37,635 nt of DNA. Origin: Acidimicrobiales bacterium (lineage in GTDB: Bacteria > Actinomycetota > Acidimicrobiia > Acidimicrobiales > RAAP-2). The stretch lies in contig JASHYA010000132.1 of NCBI GenBank assembly GCA_030043315.1, positions 1 through 37,635 on the forward strand, written 5' to 3'. Both the position numbers and the translations under genes were made by a program. Numbering within the stretch: the stretch's first letter is position 1; each line of letters opens with the position of its first letter. The notes beneath the pieces are model-generated. The model was given only the letters and a program-made list of their open reading frames with translations. It made no database searches and was not told where the DNA came from. Shown here one piece after another: positions 10,239 through 19,886 of this stretch.

Positions 10239-11201
10239 ATGCAAACGGTTGCCGAACCGGGCGGCCCTAGTCTCACGCTGGGATGGATCGGCGCGGGCCG
10301 GATGGGAACGGCGATGGCCGCACGCGCGCTCAAGGCGGGGCACGAGTTGACCGTCTTCAACCGCACCCGATCGAAGACGGGACCGCTCGTCGCGAGGGGC
10401 GCCAAACTGGCCGAGACCGTCGGCCAGTTGGCTGACCGCGACGTGGTGTTCGTCACCGTCGCGTCGTCCGACGATCTGTTGACGGTGCTCGTCGGTGACG
10501 GAGGGCTCCTGACGGGGTCCGAGGTGCCGCGGATCATCGTCGACTGCTCGACCGTCTCGATGAACGCCTCTGCCGAGGCGCGGGCCGCCGCTGACGAACG
10601 GTTCGTGGGTTTCCTCGCCGCACCCGTGAGCGGCAACCCGAAGGTCGCCCGCGCGGGACGGCTCTCAATGGTGGTCTCCGGTCCTCGGCCGACCTTCGAG
10701 GAGGCGGAAAGCGCCCTTCGCCACGTCGCTAAGGAGGTGACGTACGTCGGGGAGGGCGAGGTCTCGCGGCTCGTGAAGCTGTGTCACAACCTGTTCCTCG
10801 GTGTCATGATTCAGTCGCTGGCCGAGGTGACCGTGCTCGCCCAGAAGGGCGGGGTCCGCCGGACGGACTTTCTCGCCTTCCTCAATTCGTCCGTTCTCGG
10901 CTCGGCGTTCACGCGCTACAAGAGTCCCGCCATCGTCAACTTGGACTTCGAACCGACCTTCACGTCCCGGTTGCTGTGGAAGGACTTCGACCTCGGGCTC
11001 CACGAGGCAAGGCGCCTCGAGTCGCCGATGCCGGTTGCGGCGCTGGTCCATGAACTGCTCGGGCAGTCGATCGGTTGCGGGTTCGGTGACGTCGATTTCG
11101 CGGCCCTCGTCGAGATGATCGCCAAGGGCGCCGGCCTGGAGCTCGAACCCGAGGCGCGGAGCACCCTCGGGGGCGGGTGTGGCAGCGGCGCCGGATCTTG
11201 A
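10239..11201 (+). CDS. NAD(P)-dependent beta-hydroxyacid dehydrogenase (3-hydroxyisobutyrate dehydrogenase-like)
   Basis: LGWIGAGRMGTAMAARALKAGHELTVFNRT (Rossmann), FLAAPVSGNPKVARAGRLSMVVSG, LCHNLFLG. Confidence 0.9.
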   Translation: MQTVAEPGGPSLTLGWIGAGRMGTAMAARALKAGHELTVFNRTRSKTGPLVARGAKLAETVGQLADRDVVFVTVASSDDLLTVLVGDGGLLTGSEVPRIIVDCSTVSMNASAEARAAADERFVGFLAAPVSGNPKVARAGRLSMVVSGPRPTFEEAESALRHVAKEVTYVGEGEVSRLVKLCHNLFLGVMIQSLAEVTVLAQKGGVRRTDFLAFLNSSVLGSAFTRYKSPAIVNLDFEPTFTSRLLWKDFDLGLHEARRLESPMPVAALVHELLGQSIGCGFGDVDFAALVEMIAKGAGLELEPEARSTLGGGCGSGAGS

Positions 11202-11801
11202 GCGCCCGGAACGTCATCCAGAGCGAGTTCGAAGTCCTCACGCGCGGTCGTTCCTCTTGTAGATGGCGTTCCAGACGAACCGGGCGCCAGCCAGCAACTG
11301 GCCGGAGGAGCTCGACTACGCGGTCCGCACCTACGACGTCGGCGTCTCAGGGTTTGGCGTCTACTCCTCGATCGATTGCGCGCTCGTCTTCCAGACCGAG
11401 GGAGGACCCGTCACCGCGGTCTCGGCGGGCACGGTCGCTGGCCTGAGGAGATACTGCGGCTCGGACTCGACCTGCACCTCCGCCGCTTCGTGAGCGACGT
11501 CCCTGGCTTCTCGTGGCGACGCCGACGGTCGGTGACCCGGACGGCCGCCGATCATCTCGACCCCGTGGCGGATGCGCCGAGCGGTCCGCACGAGCTCCGT
11601 CGGGTCGTGGTCGACTGCCGCAGCGCACCCACCAGCGCAGAGACGCCGGGCGGCGCGGGCCGGCATGGCCCGTCGAGCACCGCCCGCGGCACCGGTTCCA
11701 TAAAGACCCTCCTCCGATCGGCCGATTGCTCGTCCAGCTCTAGCGGCCAGAGGGTGCATGCGGCAATCGTTTGTCACTACAGTCCGAAGGATGGTGCGGC
11801 G

Positions 11802-12860
11802 ATGACGGAACTCCGGGACCGGTCGGATGCGGGCGGCCCAACGACCGGCGCGGTCGGGGGAGGTGCAGGCCTCCCCGCACCTGCGCCGCTCGAGGTGCGG
11901 ATCGCCGTTTACAAGATGATGGTCGAGATGCGCGACTTCGAGTCGCGCGCCTACGACCTCTTCATGCAAGGGCTCGTGAAGGGCACGAGCCACCTCGGTC
12001 TCGGTCAGGAGGCCGTCGCCGCAGGCTTCGCCGCCGCGATGCGACCATCGGACTACACGTTCGCCACGTACCGTGGGCACAACCACACGCTGGCTCGCGG
12101 TGCCTCGATGACCGCGATGATGGCCGAGCTGATGGGGCGTCGGGCCGGCCTCATGGCTGGCAAGGGTGGCTCGATGCACCTGACGAGCGTGCCGCACAGG
12201 ATGATGGGCTCTTACGCGATCGTCGGTGCGCACCTCACGATCGCCAACGGTGCAGCGTGGTCGTCCAAGGTACGGCGCACGGGCGACGTGACGGTCTGCT
12301 TCTTCGGCGACGGCACCACCAACATCGGGGCCTTCCACGAGGCGCTGAACCTGGCCGCCGTCTGGAAGCTGCCGGTTGTCTTCGTCTGTGAGAACAACCG
12401 GTGGATGGAGTACACGCCGATCTCGTCGGTGACGGCGGTCGCGCGTCCAGCGGCCGACCGCGCGCCCGCCTACGGCCTGGACCCGGTCCTCGTCGACGGC
12501 AACGATGCGGACGCGACCCTCGCGACCGCGAGCGCCGCGATCCAGCGGTGCCGCACAGGAGCCGGCCCCGTCCTCGTGGAGGCAGAGACCTACCGGCACG
12601 GCGGCCACTCGCGGGCTGACCCCGGGAAGTACCGGCCCGACGAGGAGGTCAAGGCGTGGCTCGCACGCGACCCGATCCCTCGCTTCCGCGCACGCCTGCT
12701 CGAGTCGGGGGTCGAAGAGGTGGTCCTCCAACGCATCGAGGAGGGCTCGCGTGTCGCGGTCGACGCCGCCGTGAGGGAGGCTGAGGCGAGCCCGCCACCG
12801 GACCTCTCGCTCGTCGAGTCCGACGTCTGGGCGGACGGAGGGTCCTCGTGGCGGAGATGA
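11802..12860 (+). CDS. Thiamine-dependent dehydrogenase E1 component alpha subunit
   Basis: MVEMRDFESRAYDLFMQGLVKGTSHLGLGQEAVA; TPP motif GDGTTNIGAFHEALNLAAVWKLPVVFVCENN. Confidence 0.92.
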   Translation: MTELRDRSDAGGPTTGAVGGGAGLPAPAPLEVRIAVYKMMVEMRDFESRAYDLFMQGLVKGTSHLGLGQEAVAAGFAAAMRPSDYTFATYRGHNHTLARGASMTAMMAELMGRRAGLMAGKGGSMHLTSVPHRMMGSYAIVGAHLTIANGAAWSSKVRRTGDVTVCFFGDGTTNIGAFHEALNLAAVWKLPVVFVCENNRWMEYTPISSVTAVARPAADRAPAYGLDPVLVDGNDADATLATASAAIQRCRTGAGPVLVEAETYRHGGHSRADPGKYRPDEEVKAWLARDPIPRFRARLLESGVEEVVLQRIEEGSRVAVDAAVREAEASPPPDLSLVESDVWADGGSSWRR

Positions 12861-13822
12861 CGTACCGCGACGCGGTCGCCCACGGGATCGCCCAGGAAAT
12901 GGACCGCGATCCCACGGTCGTGCTGATCGGCGAAGACGTCGGTGCAGCAGGCGGCGTGTTCAAGGCGACGGTGGGCTTGTTCGACCGGTTCGGTCCGGAT
13001 CGGGTGGTCGACACCCCGATCTCCGAGCAGGCGATCCTCGGCGCGTCGATGGGCGCGGCGATGACCGGGCTGCGTCCGATCGCCGAGGTCATGTTCTCCG
13101 ACTTCTTCGCGGTGTGCTGGGACCTCGTGGCGAACGAGATCGCGAAGACCCGTTACATGACCAACGGCCAGGTGTCACTACCCCTCGTCATCCGCTCCGC
13201 CAACGGCGGCGGTGCGCGCTTTGGTGCTCAGCACTCCCAGAGCGTGGAGAACTGGGCGATGGCGGTCCCGGGCCTCAAGGTGGTGGCGCCCTCCACGCCC
13301 CGTGATGTCGTCGGACTTCTCGCGGCCGCCGTCAGGGACCCGGATCCGGTCCTCTTCTTCGAGCAGAAATCGCTGTACCCGACGAAGGGGGATGTGCCCG
13401 AAGGCGAGCTCGTCGACGAGCTCGGGGTCGCAGCCGTGCGTCGCCATGGCGGGCACGCGACTGTCGTCGCGCTCGCCGCAATGGTGCCCCGCGCGCTCGA
13501 GGCCGCCGACCACCTGGCCGAGGAGGGCGTGGAGGTCACGGTGATCGACCTCCGGTCACTCGTGCCTCTGGACGTGACGACGGTCGCGACGTCGGTCAGG
13601 CAGACCGGTCACCTCGTCACCGTGGAGGAGAACCCGCGGCTCTGTGGATGGGGGGCCGAGGTCGCCTCGATCGTCGCCGAGGAGTGCCTGTTCGACCTCG
13701 ACGGCCCGATCGTCCGCGTGACGACGCCCCACGTGCCCCTGCCCGCTGCCGACGCGCTGGAGGACGCGGCGATGCCCTCCGTCGCGCGCATCGTGGAGGG
13801 CGTCCGCCGCTCGCTCTGCTAG
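12848..13822 (+). CDS. Dehydrogenase E1 component beta subunit (transketolase central/C-terminal domains)
   Basis: MTYRDAVAHGIAQEMDRDPTVVLIGEDVGAAGGVFKAT...DTPISEQAILGASMGAAMTGLRPIAEVMF; overlaps the alpha subunit stop. Confidence 0.94.
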   Translation: MAEMTYRDAVAHGIAQEMDRDPTVVLIGEDVGAAGGVFKATVGLFDRFGPDRVVDTPISEQAILGASMGAAMTGLRPIAEVMFSDFFAVCWDLVANEIAKTRYMTNGQVSLPLVIRSANGGGARFGAQHSQSVENWAMAVPGLKVVAPSTPRDVVGLLAAAVRDPDPVLFFEQKSLYPTKGDVPEGELVDELGVAAVRRHGGHATVVALAAMVPRALEAADHLAEEGVEVTVIDLRSLVPLDVTTVATSVRQTGHLVTVEENPRLCGWGAEVASIVAEECLFDLDGPIVRVTTPHVPLPAADALEDAAMPSVARIVEGVRRSLC

Positions 13823-13867
13823 GGGCGTCGCTCGAGTCGACCCAGGGATCGGCTCCGCCGCGATCGC

Positions 13868-14512
13868 TCAAGACGGCGCGGGAGCTCCCGACCAGTGCCC
13901 GTGGTGGAGTCGTGCGCCGCCGTCGGGTCGGGGGCGGTCGAGCGACCTGGAGCGGGGGTCGACGCCCGCGGGATACCCGAGCGCCACCGCGCCGAAGAGG
14001 CGCCATTCCGCAGGTGCGCCCAACGCAGTGAGCACGGCGGTCTCCGACCGGAAGTTTCCGAGGAAGCATGCGCCGAGCCCCGCTGAGGTCGCACCGAGGA
14101 GAAGGGTCATCACGCCGAAGGCGGCGTCGCCGAACCAGTAGGGGACCGGCCACGCGGCCTCCGACCTGCCGAGCCCAACGTCAGACGATCCCCCGACCTT
14201 GTCGGCTTCGGCGTAGCGGGCGAGGTACGCACGCGGTGAAGCAAGAGAAACCGCGATCACCGGCGCACGGGAGAGTCCGGCCCAGCGCCGCGAGGTCGCG
14301 CGCCAGGATTCGGTCGTCGCGGCGCTCCAGTAGTGCGTCGTCTCGTCCGGACCGACGAGCACTACCCACGCCGTCCCGCAGGCGTTGCCGGCGGTGGGGG
14401 CGCGCAGCGCGTCCTTGAAGAGCCGGTCGAGGACCGCAGCCGGCACCGGCCGACGAGAGAAGCTGCGCACCATCCGCCGGCCCCGGACTGCGTCGTGCAC
14501 TTCCACGGGCAC
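13868..14512 (-). CDS. Nitroreductase family protein
   Basis: VHDAVRGRRMVRSFSRRPVPAAVLDRLFKDALRAPTAGNACGTAWVVL...; likely GTG start at 14512. Confidence 0.85.
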   Translation of the reverse strand: MPVEVHDAVRGRRMVRSFSRRPVPAAVLDRLFKDALRAPTAGNACGTAWVVLVGPDETTHYWSAATTESWRATSRRWAGLSRAPVIAVSLASPRAYLARYAEADKVGGSSDVGLGRSEAAWPVPYWFGDAAFGVMTLLLGATSAGLGACFLGNFRSETAVLTALGAPAEWRLFGAVALGYPAGVDPRSRSLDRPRPDGGARLHHGHWSGAPAPS

Positions 14513-14628
14513 AGTTTGCCGACCTCGAGGTGCCCGGTCCCAGGACCCACCCGGAGACCCGTTCACGGCCAGCTCGGGCCGGAGTCCGACTGCGGCCAAA
14601 TGTTGACCTGACCAGTAACATATACGTC

Positions 14629-15786
14629 ATGACGACGCCTCGCGAGCTGCTGGCCCAGGCGAAAGCCGCGATCTCGGAGGTGGACCCCGAAGAGGCCGCA
14701 GGGAGGGTCGGCACCGCGACCTTCCTCGACGTCCGAGAGCCCGACGAGTACGAGCAGGGCGCGATCCCAGGTGCTGTCCACCTTCCGCGGGGCAACCTCG
14801 AGTTCAGCGTGGAGGGCATGATCCCGGACAAGGAGGGGCCACTCGTCGTCTACTGCGCAGGCGGCGTGAGGTCCGCGTTCGCAGCGAAGACCCTTGTCGA
14901 TCTGGGTTACAAAGACGTCGTCTCGATGGTGGGCGGCTTCAACCGTTGGAAGGACGAGGGTCGGCCGTGGAGCGCGCCCCGTACGCTCACGAGCGAGCAG
15001 AGGAACCGCTACCAGCGTCATCTCCTCCTCCCTGAGGTGGGGGAGAAGGGCCAGCAGAAGCTCTTCGACTCCAAGGTGCTGCTGCTCGGCGCGGGCGGTC
15101 TCGGGTCGCCCGCGGCGCTGTACCTGGCGGCAGCGGGTGTCGGCACGATCGGCATCATCGACATGGACGTCGTGGACGAGTCGAACCTGCAGCGCCAGAT
15201 CCTGCACAACATGGACCGGGTGGGCGACCGAAAGGTCGACTCTGCCAAAAAGACCATCGGCGCGCTGAACCCCGACGTCGTCGTCGAGACCTTCGACGTT
15301 CGGCTCGGGGCCGATAACGTTCTCGACATCTTCGAGGGCTACGACCTGATCGTCGACGGCACCGACAACTTCCCGACGCGCTACCTGGTCAACGACGCGT
15401 CGCTCCTCAAGCGGACGCCGGTCGTCCATGGGTCGATCTTCAGGTTCGAGGGTCAGGTCACCGTGTTCGATCCCTACAACGGTCCCTGCTACCGGTGCCT
15501 GATCCCCGAGCCCCCGCCCGCTGAGCTCGCACCGTCGTGCGCCGAGGCCGGCGTGCTCGGGGTCCTGCCTGGAATCGTCGGGTCGATCCAGGCCATCGAG
15601 GCCATCAAGATGCTGCTGGGGCTCGGCGATCCGCTGGTCGGAAGGCTCCTCGCGTACGACGCGCTCGAAGAGACCTTTCGCACGTTCAGGGTGCGCCGGG
15701 ACCCCGAGTGCCCAGCGTGCGGCGAGCACGCCGGGGAGATCGTCATTGCGGAGTACGACGAGCTCTGCATGCCCCACGCGCGCTGA
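14629..15786 (+). CDS. moeB: N-terminal rhodanese / C-terminal ThiF-MoeB adenylyltransferase fusion
   Basis: Rhodanese FLDVREPDEYEQGAIPGAVHLPRG...VVYCAGGVRSAFAAKTL, then RYQRHLLLPEVGEKGQQKLFDSKVLLLGAGGLGSPAALYLAAAGVGTIGIIDMDVVDESNLQRQ and zinc-binding CYRC/CPAC. Confidence 0.92.
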   Translation: MTTPRELLAQAKAAISEVDPEEAAGRVGTATFLDVREPDEYEQGAIPGAVHLPRGNLEFSVEGMIPDKEGPLVVYCAGGVRSAFAAKTLVDLGYKDVVSMVGGFNRWKDEGRPWSAPRTLTSEQRNRYQRHLLLPEVGEKGQQKLFDSKVLLLGAGGLGSPAALYLAAAGVGTIGIIDMDVVDESNLQRQILHNMDRVGDRKVDSAKKTIGALNPDVVVETFDVRLGADNVLDIFEGYDLIVDGTDNFPTRYLVNDASLLKRTPVVHGSIFRFEGQVTVFDPYNGPCYRCLIPEPPPAELAPSCAEAGVLGVLPGIVGSIQAIEAIKMLLGLGDPLVGRLLAYDALEETFRTFRVRRDPECPACGEHAGEIVIAEYDELCMPHAR

Positions 15787-16326
15787 TCCCTCAGCGTCCC
15801 CCACCTGGTCGTCAGGTCGTCGCAATTGTCGCGAACTGAACGCGGACGCATGTCGCCCCGTTTCTGGTAGGCCTGCGTCTCCCAGGGCACGCTCCGACGA
15901 GGTCCAGGCCGAACCGGGAACAACACAGCAGTACTCCGGACGGACCGTCGACCGAACCGGAGAGGACAGCGTCGCGTGCGGCGCTCGAGTGCGACGGGAA
16001 GCCACATATACGTTGCACATCGCCGCCTGGGACCTTTCCGGCTGATGCGGCTAAAAGTTGGATAAGAGAGATTGCAAGGCCGGATAAGAATCGCGAGCTT
16101 CCAGCAGAAACAAACCGCTCTGCCCTTGCCGGTACGGGGTGTGCTCCTCGACACTGGGCTGATGATGCGAGCGTTGCGCAAACACATCCGCGTGGGCCAT
16201 CGTATGGAGCGTGGGCGAGCGCGTTGGCATCACCAGAATTGTCGACGTGCTCTTGGGCTGCCGATCGTCTCGCTTCGCTCTTGGTCCTTCGCTTGGGTGT
16301 GCCAAAGCAGTGAACTCGGGTCGTCT

Positions 16327-18099
16327 GTGAAGGCAAACTTGACAACCTCCGATGCTCGTCGTCGACGCGAGATCCACCCCGTTGAAACGTGCGTGAGACG
16401 AGGATTCCGACTCCGGTATCGCGTATCGCACATCGCCGCACTCGCTGCCACCACGATCCTCGCCGGGGTTATCGCTGTCCCCGCATCTGCGGCGGCGTCC
16501 GGTGGCCGCGCGACCGTCGAGCGGAGAGCGCCCGGGTTCAAGGCCACGCAATTGCCAAGGCTGCGCAGCAAACCAATGGTGCAACTCCAGGCTCAGCCGC
16601 TGCCTGTCCCCGATCAAGGCCTCGACCTGCGAGTGGGACAACGGGAGAACGGCGTCGTGCACGCCAGCGACGAATCGGCAAACTGGGCGGGCGAGATCGA
16701 CCTCGGCAGCACGTACAGCTCGGTCGCGGGGAGGTGGACCGTTCCTGCGGTCGTGCCCTCTTCGGCCGTTGAGGTTGCATCCAACTGGGTCGGGATTGGC
16801 GGCGACGGCATCACACAGCTGATCCAGGTCGGCACCGATTCTGTGAGCGGCGACGGTTCGACCACATACGTCGCGTGGTACGAGCTGCTCCCAGCGACAG
16901 CGATCACAATTCGAGAGCCTGTCTCACCAGGTGATGAGATGTCGGCGAGCATCGAAGAGACGTCCGCGAACCGCTGGTTCATCAGCATCGAGGACGTCAC
17001 GAAGGGCTGGACCGCGACAGGGACCTTCAGCTACACAGCCGGCCGGGCGAGCTCGGCAGAATGGATCACCGAGCGCCCATACACAGAAACCAGTCGAACA
17101 CTCGCCACGCTCGCCGATTTCGGTTCCGTGCGGTTCGATAACCTTCGAGCTAACGGTGCTGCCGTGGCAACGGCGGCCCTCACACCGGTGGAGATGGCTA
17201 ACCCCACAGGGAAGATCGTCGCGTACCCTGGGAAGCCCACCACCACAACAACAGGCAACTTCACCGTCTACTACGGCGGGCCGTCGACATCGACATCATC
17301 AACACCCAGGGTGCCGACACCGCCAAAAACGGCCCCCATTGTCACGGGCGTGTCGCCGTCGTCAGGTCCGACCGCGGGGGGGACCGCGGTCACGGTTATT
17401 GGGTCCAACTTCGTCGCAGGGGCAACGGTGCGCTTCGGCACGAAGGCGGCGACCCACGTCACGGTCACGGGTGCCACGAGGATCACGGCTACGAGCCCGC
17501 CTCACACCGCCGGTTCAACCAGAGTGACGGTGACGACCTCCGGTGGGACGAGCGTTGCCTCGGCGGCCGAGTTCTCGTACCTGGCACCGAAGGTGACCTC
17601 TGTCACGCTGCACAACGGGCCCACCGCGGGCGGGACCGTGGTCACGGTGATCGGATCCAACTTCGTCGCAGGGGCAACGGTGCGTTTCGGCACCAAGGCG
17701 GCGACCCACGTCACGGTCACGGGTGCAACGAGGATCACGGCTACGAGCCCGCCTCATACCGCCGGTTCCGTCGACGTGACCGTGACCATCCCCGGTGGGA
17801 CGAGCGTCGCCTCGCCCGCCGCCCTATTCGAGTATCTGGCACCGAGAGTGACCTCCGTGTCGCTGCACGAAGGACCGACCTCGGGCGGCACCGTGGTCAC
17901 GATCACCGGGTCCAATTTCGTTCGTGGAGCCACCGTGCGCTTCGGGACGAGGGCGGCGACGCATGTCACCGTCGTGAGCCCCACGAGGATCATGGCCACG
18001 AGTCCGACGCACACTGCCGGTTCCGTCGACGTGACCGTGACCATCGCGGGTGGGAAGAGCATGGCAACGCCTGCTGATAAGTTCAGATACCTTTCGTGA
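16327..18099 (+). CDS. Secreted G1 (eqolisin/glutamic) peptidase-like protein with three C-terminal IPT/TIG domains
   Basis: ORF 16072..18099; signal-peptide-like segment (AALAATTILAGVIAVPASAAA); G1-type motifs ESANWAG, GRWTVPAVVPSS, SNWVGIGGDGITQLIQVGT, WYELLPA, SAEWITERP; three IPT/TIG modules; exact start uncertain. Confidence 0.82.
   Translation: MKANLTTSDARRRREIHPVETCVRRGFRLRYRVSHIAALAATTILAGVIAVPASAAASGGRATVERRAPGFKATQLPRLRSKPMVQLQAQPLPVPDQGLDLRVGQRENGVVHASDESANWAGEIDLGSTYSSVAGRWTVPAVVPSSAVEVASNWVGIGGDGITQLIQVGTDSVSGDGSTTYVAWYELLPATAITIREPVSPGDEMSASIEETSANRWFISIEDVTKGWTATGTFSYTAGRASSAEWITERPYTETSRTLATLADFGSVRFDNLRANGAAVATAALTPVEMANPTGKIVAYPGKPTTTTTGNFTVYYGGPSTSTSSTPRVPTPPKTAPIVTGVSPSSGPTAGGTAVTVIGSNFVAGATVRFGTKAATHVTVTGATRITATSPPHTAGSTRVTVTTSGGTSVASAAEFSYLAPKVTSVTLHNGPTAGGTVVTVIGSNFVAGATVRFGTKAATHVTVTGATRITATSPPHTAGSVDVTVTIPGGTSVASPAALFEYLAPRVTSVSLHEGPTSGGTVVTITGSNFVRGATVRFGTRAATHVTVVSPTRIMATSPTHTAGSVDVTVTIAGGKSMATPADKFRYLS
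17404..17516 (+). repeat. IPT/TIG-coding repeat, copy 1
   Basis: 113-bp segment repeated at 17656-17768 with 4 mismatches counted by eye (offset 252 bp). Confidence 0.9.
17656..17768 (+). repeat. IPT/TIG-coding repeat, copy 2
   Basis: Near-identical to 17404-17516; a more diverged third copy begins near 17911 (offset 255 bp). Confidence 0.9.
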
Positions 18100-19291
18100 G
18101 CTGGCGCTCGCTTACCGGTATCAATCGGTGATCCCCGGCCAGACCGAGGGACCACCCAGTTCGCGTTGAGCGGCGACCCCGTCCAGGTGATGCGAGTCGG
18201 TGAAGGTTGGCCTCGATGTCCATCTTCACGACTGTCAGCACGTCAAAGTCACGCACTGTGATCACCCGATAGCTGAACATCGACTCTCGTACAGAATGCC
18301 GAGACGAGATCACGGGGTACTCGCGACGGCAAGAGCCGCCGGAAAGAAGCTCCTCTTGGATGAGTTGGCATCTGGCCTCCATGTCCGCGCATCTCGTCTC
18401 ACGAACTGACCGACTGCGCGGCACGGAACACGGCCACGACGTTCTTCCCACGCGTGCCAACTGCGCGACGAGTCTTCTCTTGTCACAGCCGAGAGTCGTG
18501 TAGTTCGAATTCTCCACCCTCATCGCCGACGTGACGGAGGTTGCACGACACACACCACCGTGCGTTGCAAGTAGCGCGAGCGAGACTCGATCTGAAGAAG
18601 TCAAGAAATCCCAACAGAAAACGAGGGGGAGTTGGTTTACGTCAAAGCCGGATGGGCAAAGTCTGCACCTGATGTGCTCACGTCTCTCTCCTTAGTGCAC
18701 CGCATATCACGTCATCCAATGTTTGGGAGATCCGGATGACAGCGCGGGTGCGGCGAAAGAGGCTGGGTGTCATCGGGTTCGGCAATCGCTTGTCGCGTTC
18801 AGCATTCCTGTTCGCCACTTGTGACGCAGCCCACCGTTCGACCACAACCGCGGAAGGTGTTTCGTGCGACGCGAATGGACAGCGCGTTCCACTCAACGGG
18901 CGCCGGCGCAATGCCGGGCGGTGTGCGCACTCAAGCTGGTACGTCGGGAGCAATTGCCCGGGTCCTGACGTCTACAAGCGATCGAAGATCTTCAACATCA
19001 ACTACTTCGCCGCCTTCTACAAGGAGGTTGACGGGCGGCGCACTTCTCGGGATGCGGTGCGCGGGATTGTTCCCCCACTCTCGGGGCGGAACGCGCCGTC
19101 GCACCGCGCTCCCGTGAGCGACCGGCACGGTAGCCGGTGGAACGGGTGACGGTGATCCAGGAATTGCCACCGCTCACTCGGAATGCGAGGTCGGGGGTCT
19201 GTCTCCCGGCCAGCTGAGGACCGGCGGGCAGCGGCCCTCAGTGACTCATGACCCGCAGTACCCCTAGGAAGAAAGCCAGGAGGAGAAGAAG

Positions 19292-19825
19292 ATGAAACTT
19301 CCGAATGTCAAGAGGAAGGTTGTCGTAGGCGCGCTCGCTGCAGGCCTCGTCATGGGGGTCGGAGGAGTGGCCGCGGCCTACTTCCTCAGCAATACGGCCT
19401 CGGCTACGGGTTCGGGGAAGATCGGAAAGCCCGCTACATCTTCCATTTCGATGACGGAGGCGACGACTGGACCGACATTGGTGCCAGGAGGGACACCGCA
19501 AACGTACACCTTCACGGTGACGAACAAGAGCAAGACAAAGGGCTTCACACTGACAGCCACGTATACCTTTGCGACGGCTACAACAGCAGGCGCGAAGGTT
19601 ATCGTCACAGATACGACGACAAAGCCCGTTCCGGGCTGCAAGGCGACATGGTTCAAGGTCACCTACAAGACAGGGGCGGCACCGACACCCAACCCGTATC
19701 CGTTCAAGGTCACAGCGGCAGGAACGTACACACTCATCTACCAGCTGTACTTCCTGACAACAGCGACCACCAATCAGGTTGCGTGCGCGACAGCGGTGCC
19801 CAGCGTCAAGGTCACAGTCAAGTAG
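19292..19825 (+). CDS. Secreted protein with SipW-type-like signal peptide
   Basis: MKLPNVKRKVVVGALAAGLVMGVGGVAAAYFLSNTASATGSGKIG then a beta-rich Thr-rich domain; preceded by aggagg. Confidence 0.8.
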   Translation: MKLPNVKRKVVVGALAAGLVMGVGGVAAAYFLSNTASATGSGKIGKPATSSISMTEATTGPTLVPGGTPQTYTFTVTNKSKTKGFTLTATYTFATATTAGAKVIVTDTTTKPVPGCKATWFKVTYKTGAAPTPNPYPFKVTAAGTYTLIYQLYFLTTATTNQVACATAVPSVKVTVK

Positions 19826-19886
19826 TGACCACTGTCGTTCGGGATTCGAAGAGGCGAGTCACACCCCAGAACGCATAGTGCGGCTG

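Noticed and set aside
11263-11493. 76-aa ORF between the dehydrogenase and E1alpha
   Set aside because: Could be a small gene or fragment, but no recognised family and no clear ribosome-binding site; not supported enough to list.
11361-12731. 456-aa reverse-strand ORF
   Set aside because: Antisense to E1alpha; no domain signal.
14563-16020. 485-aa reverse-strand ORF
   Set aside because: Antisense to the well-supported rhodanese-MoeB gene; Arg/Asp/Val-rich composition typical of high-GC shadow ORFs.
17404-18099. Repeated segments considered as CRISPR or intergenic repeats
   Set aside because: They are in-frame IPT/TIG protein modules with 252-255 bp periods.
18610-18680. Possible c-di-GMP-like riboswitch (acgtcaaagcc...gggcaaag)
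   Set aside because: Only short word similarity; the conserved GEMM core and pairing are not reproduced. Needs an Infernal scan.
18736-19149. 137-aa ORF in the intergenic gap
   Set aside because: No domain and a mixed composition; only an internal stretch looks coding-like, so kept as a remark rather than a CDS.
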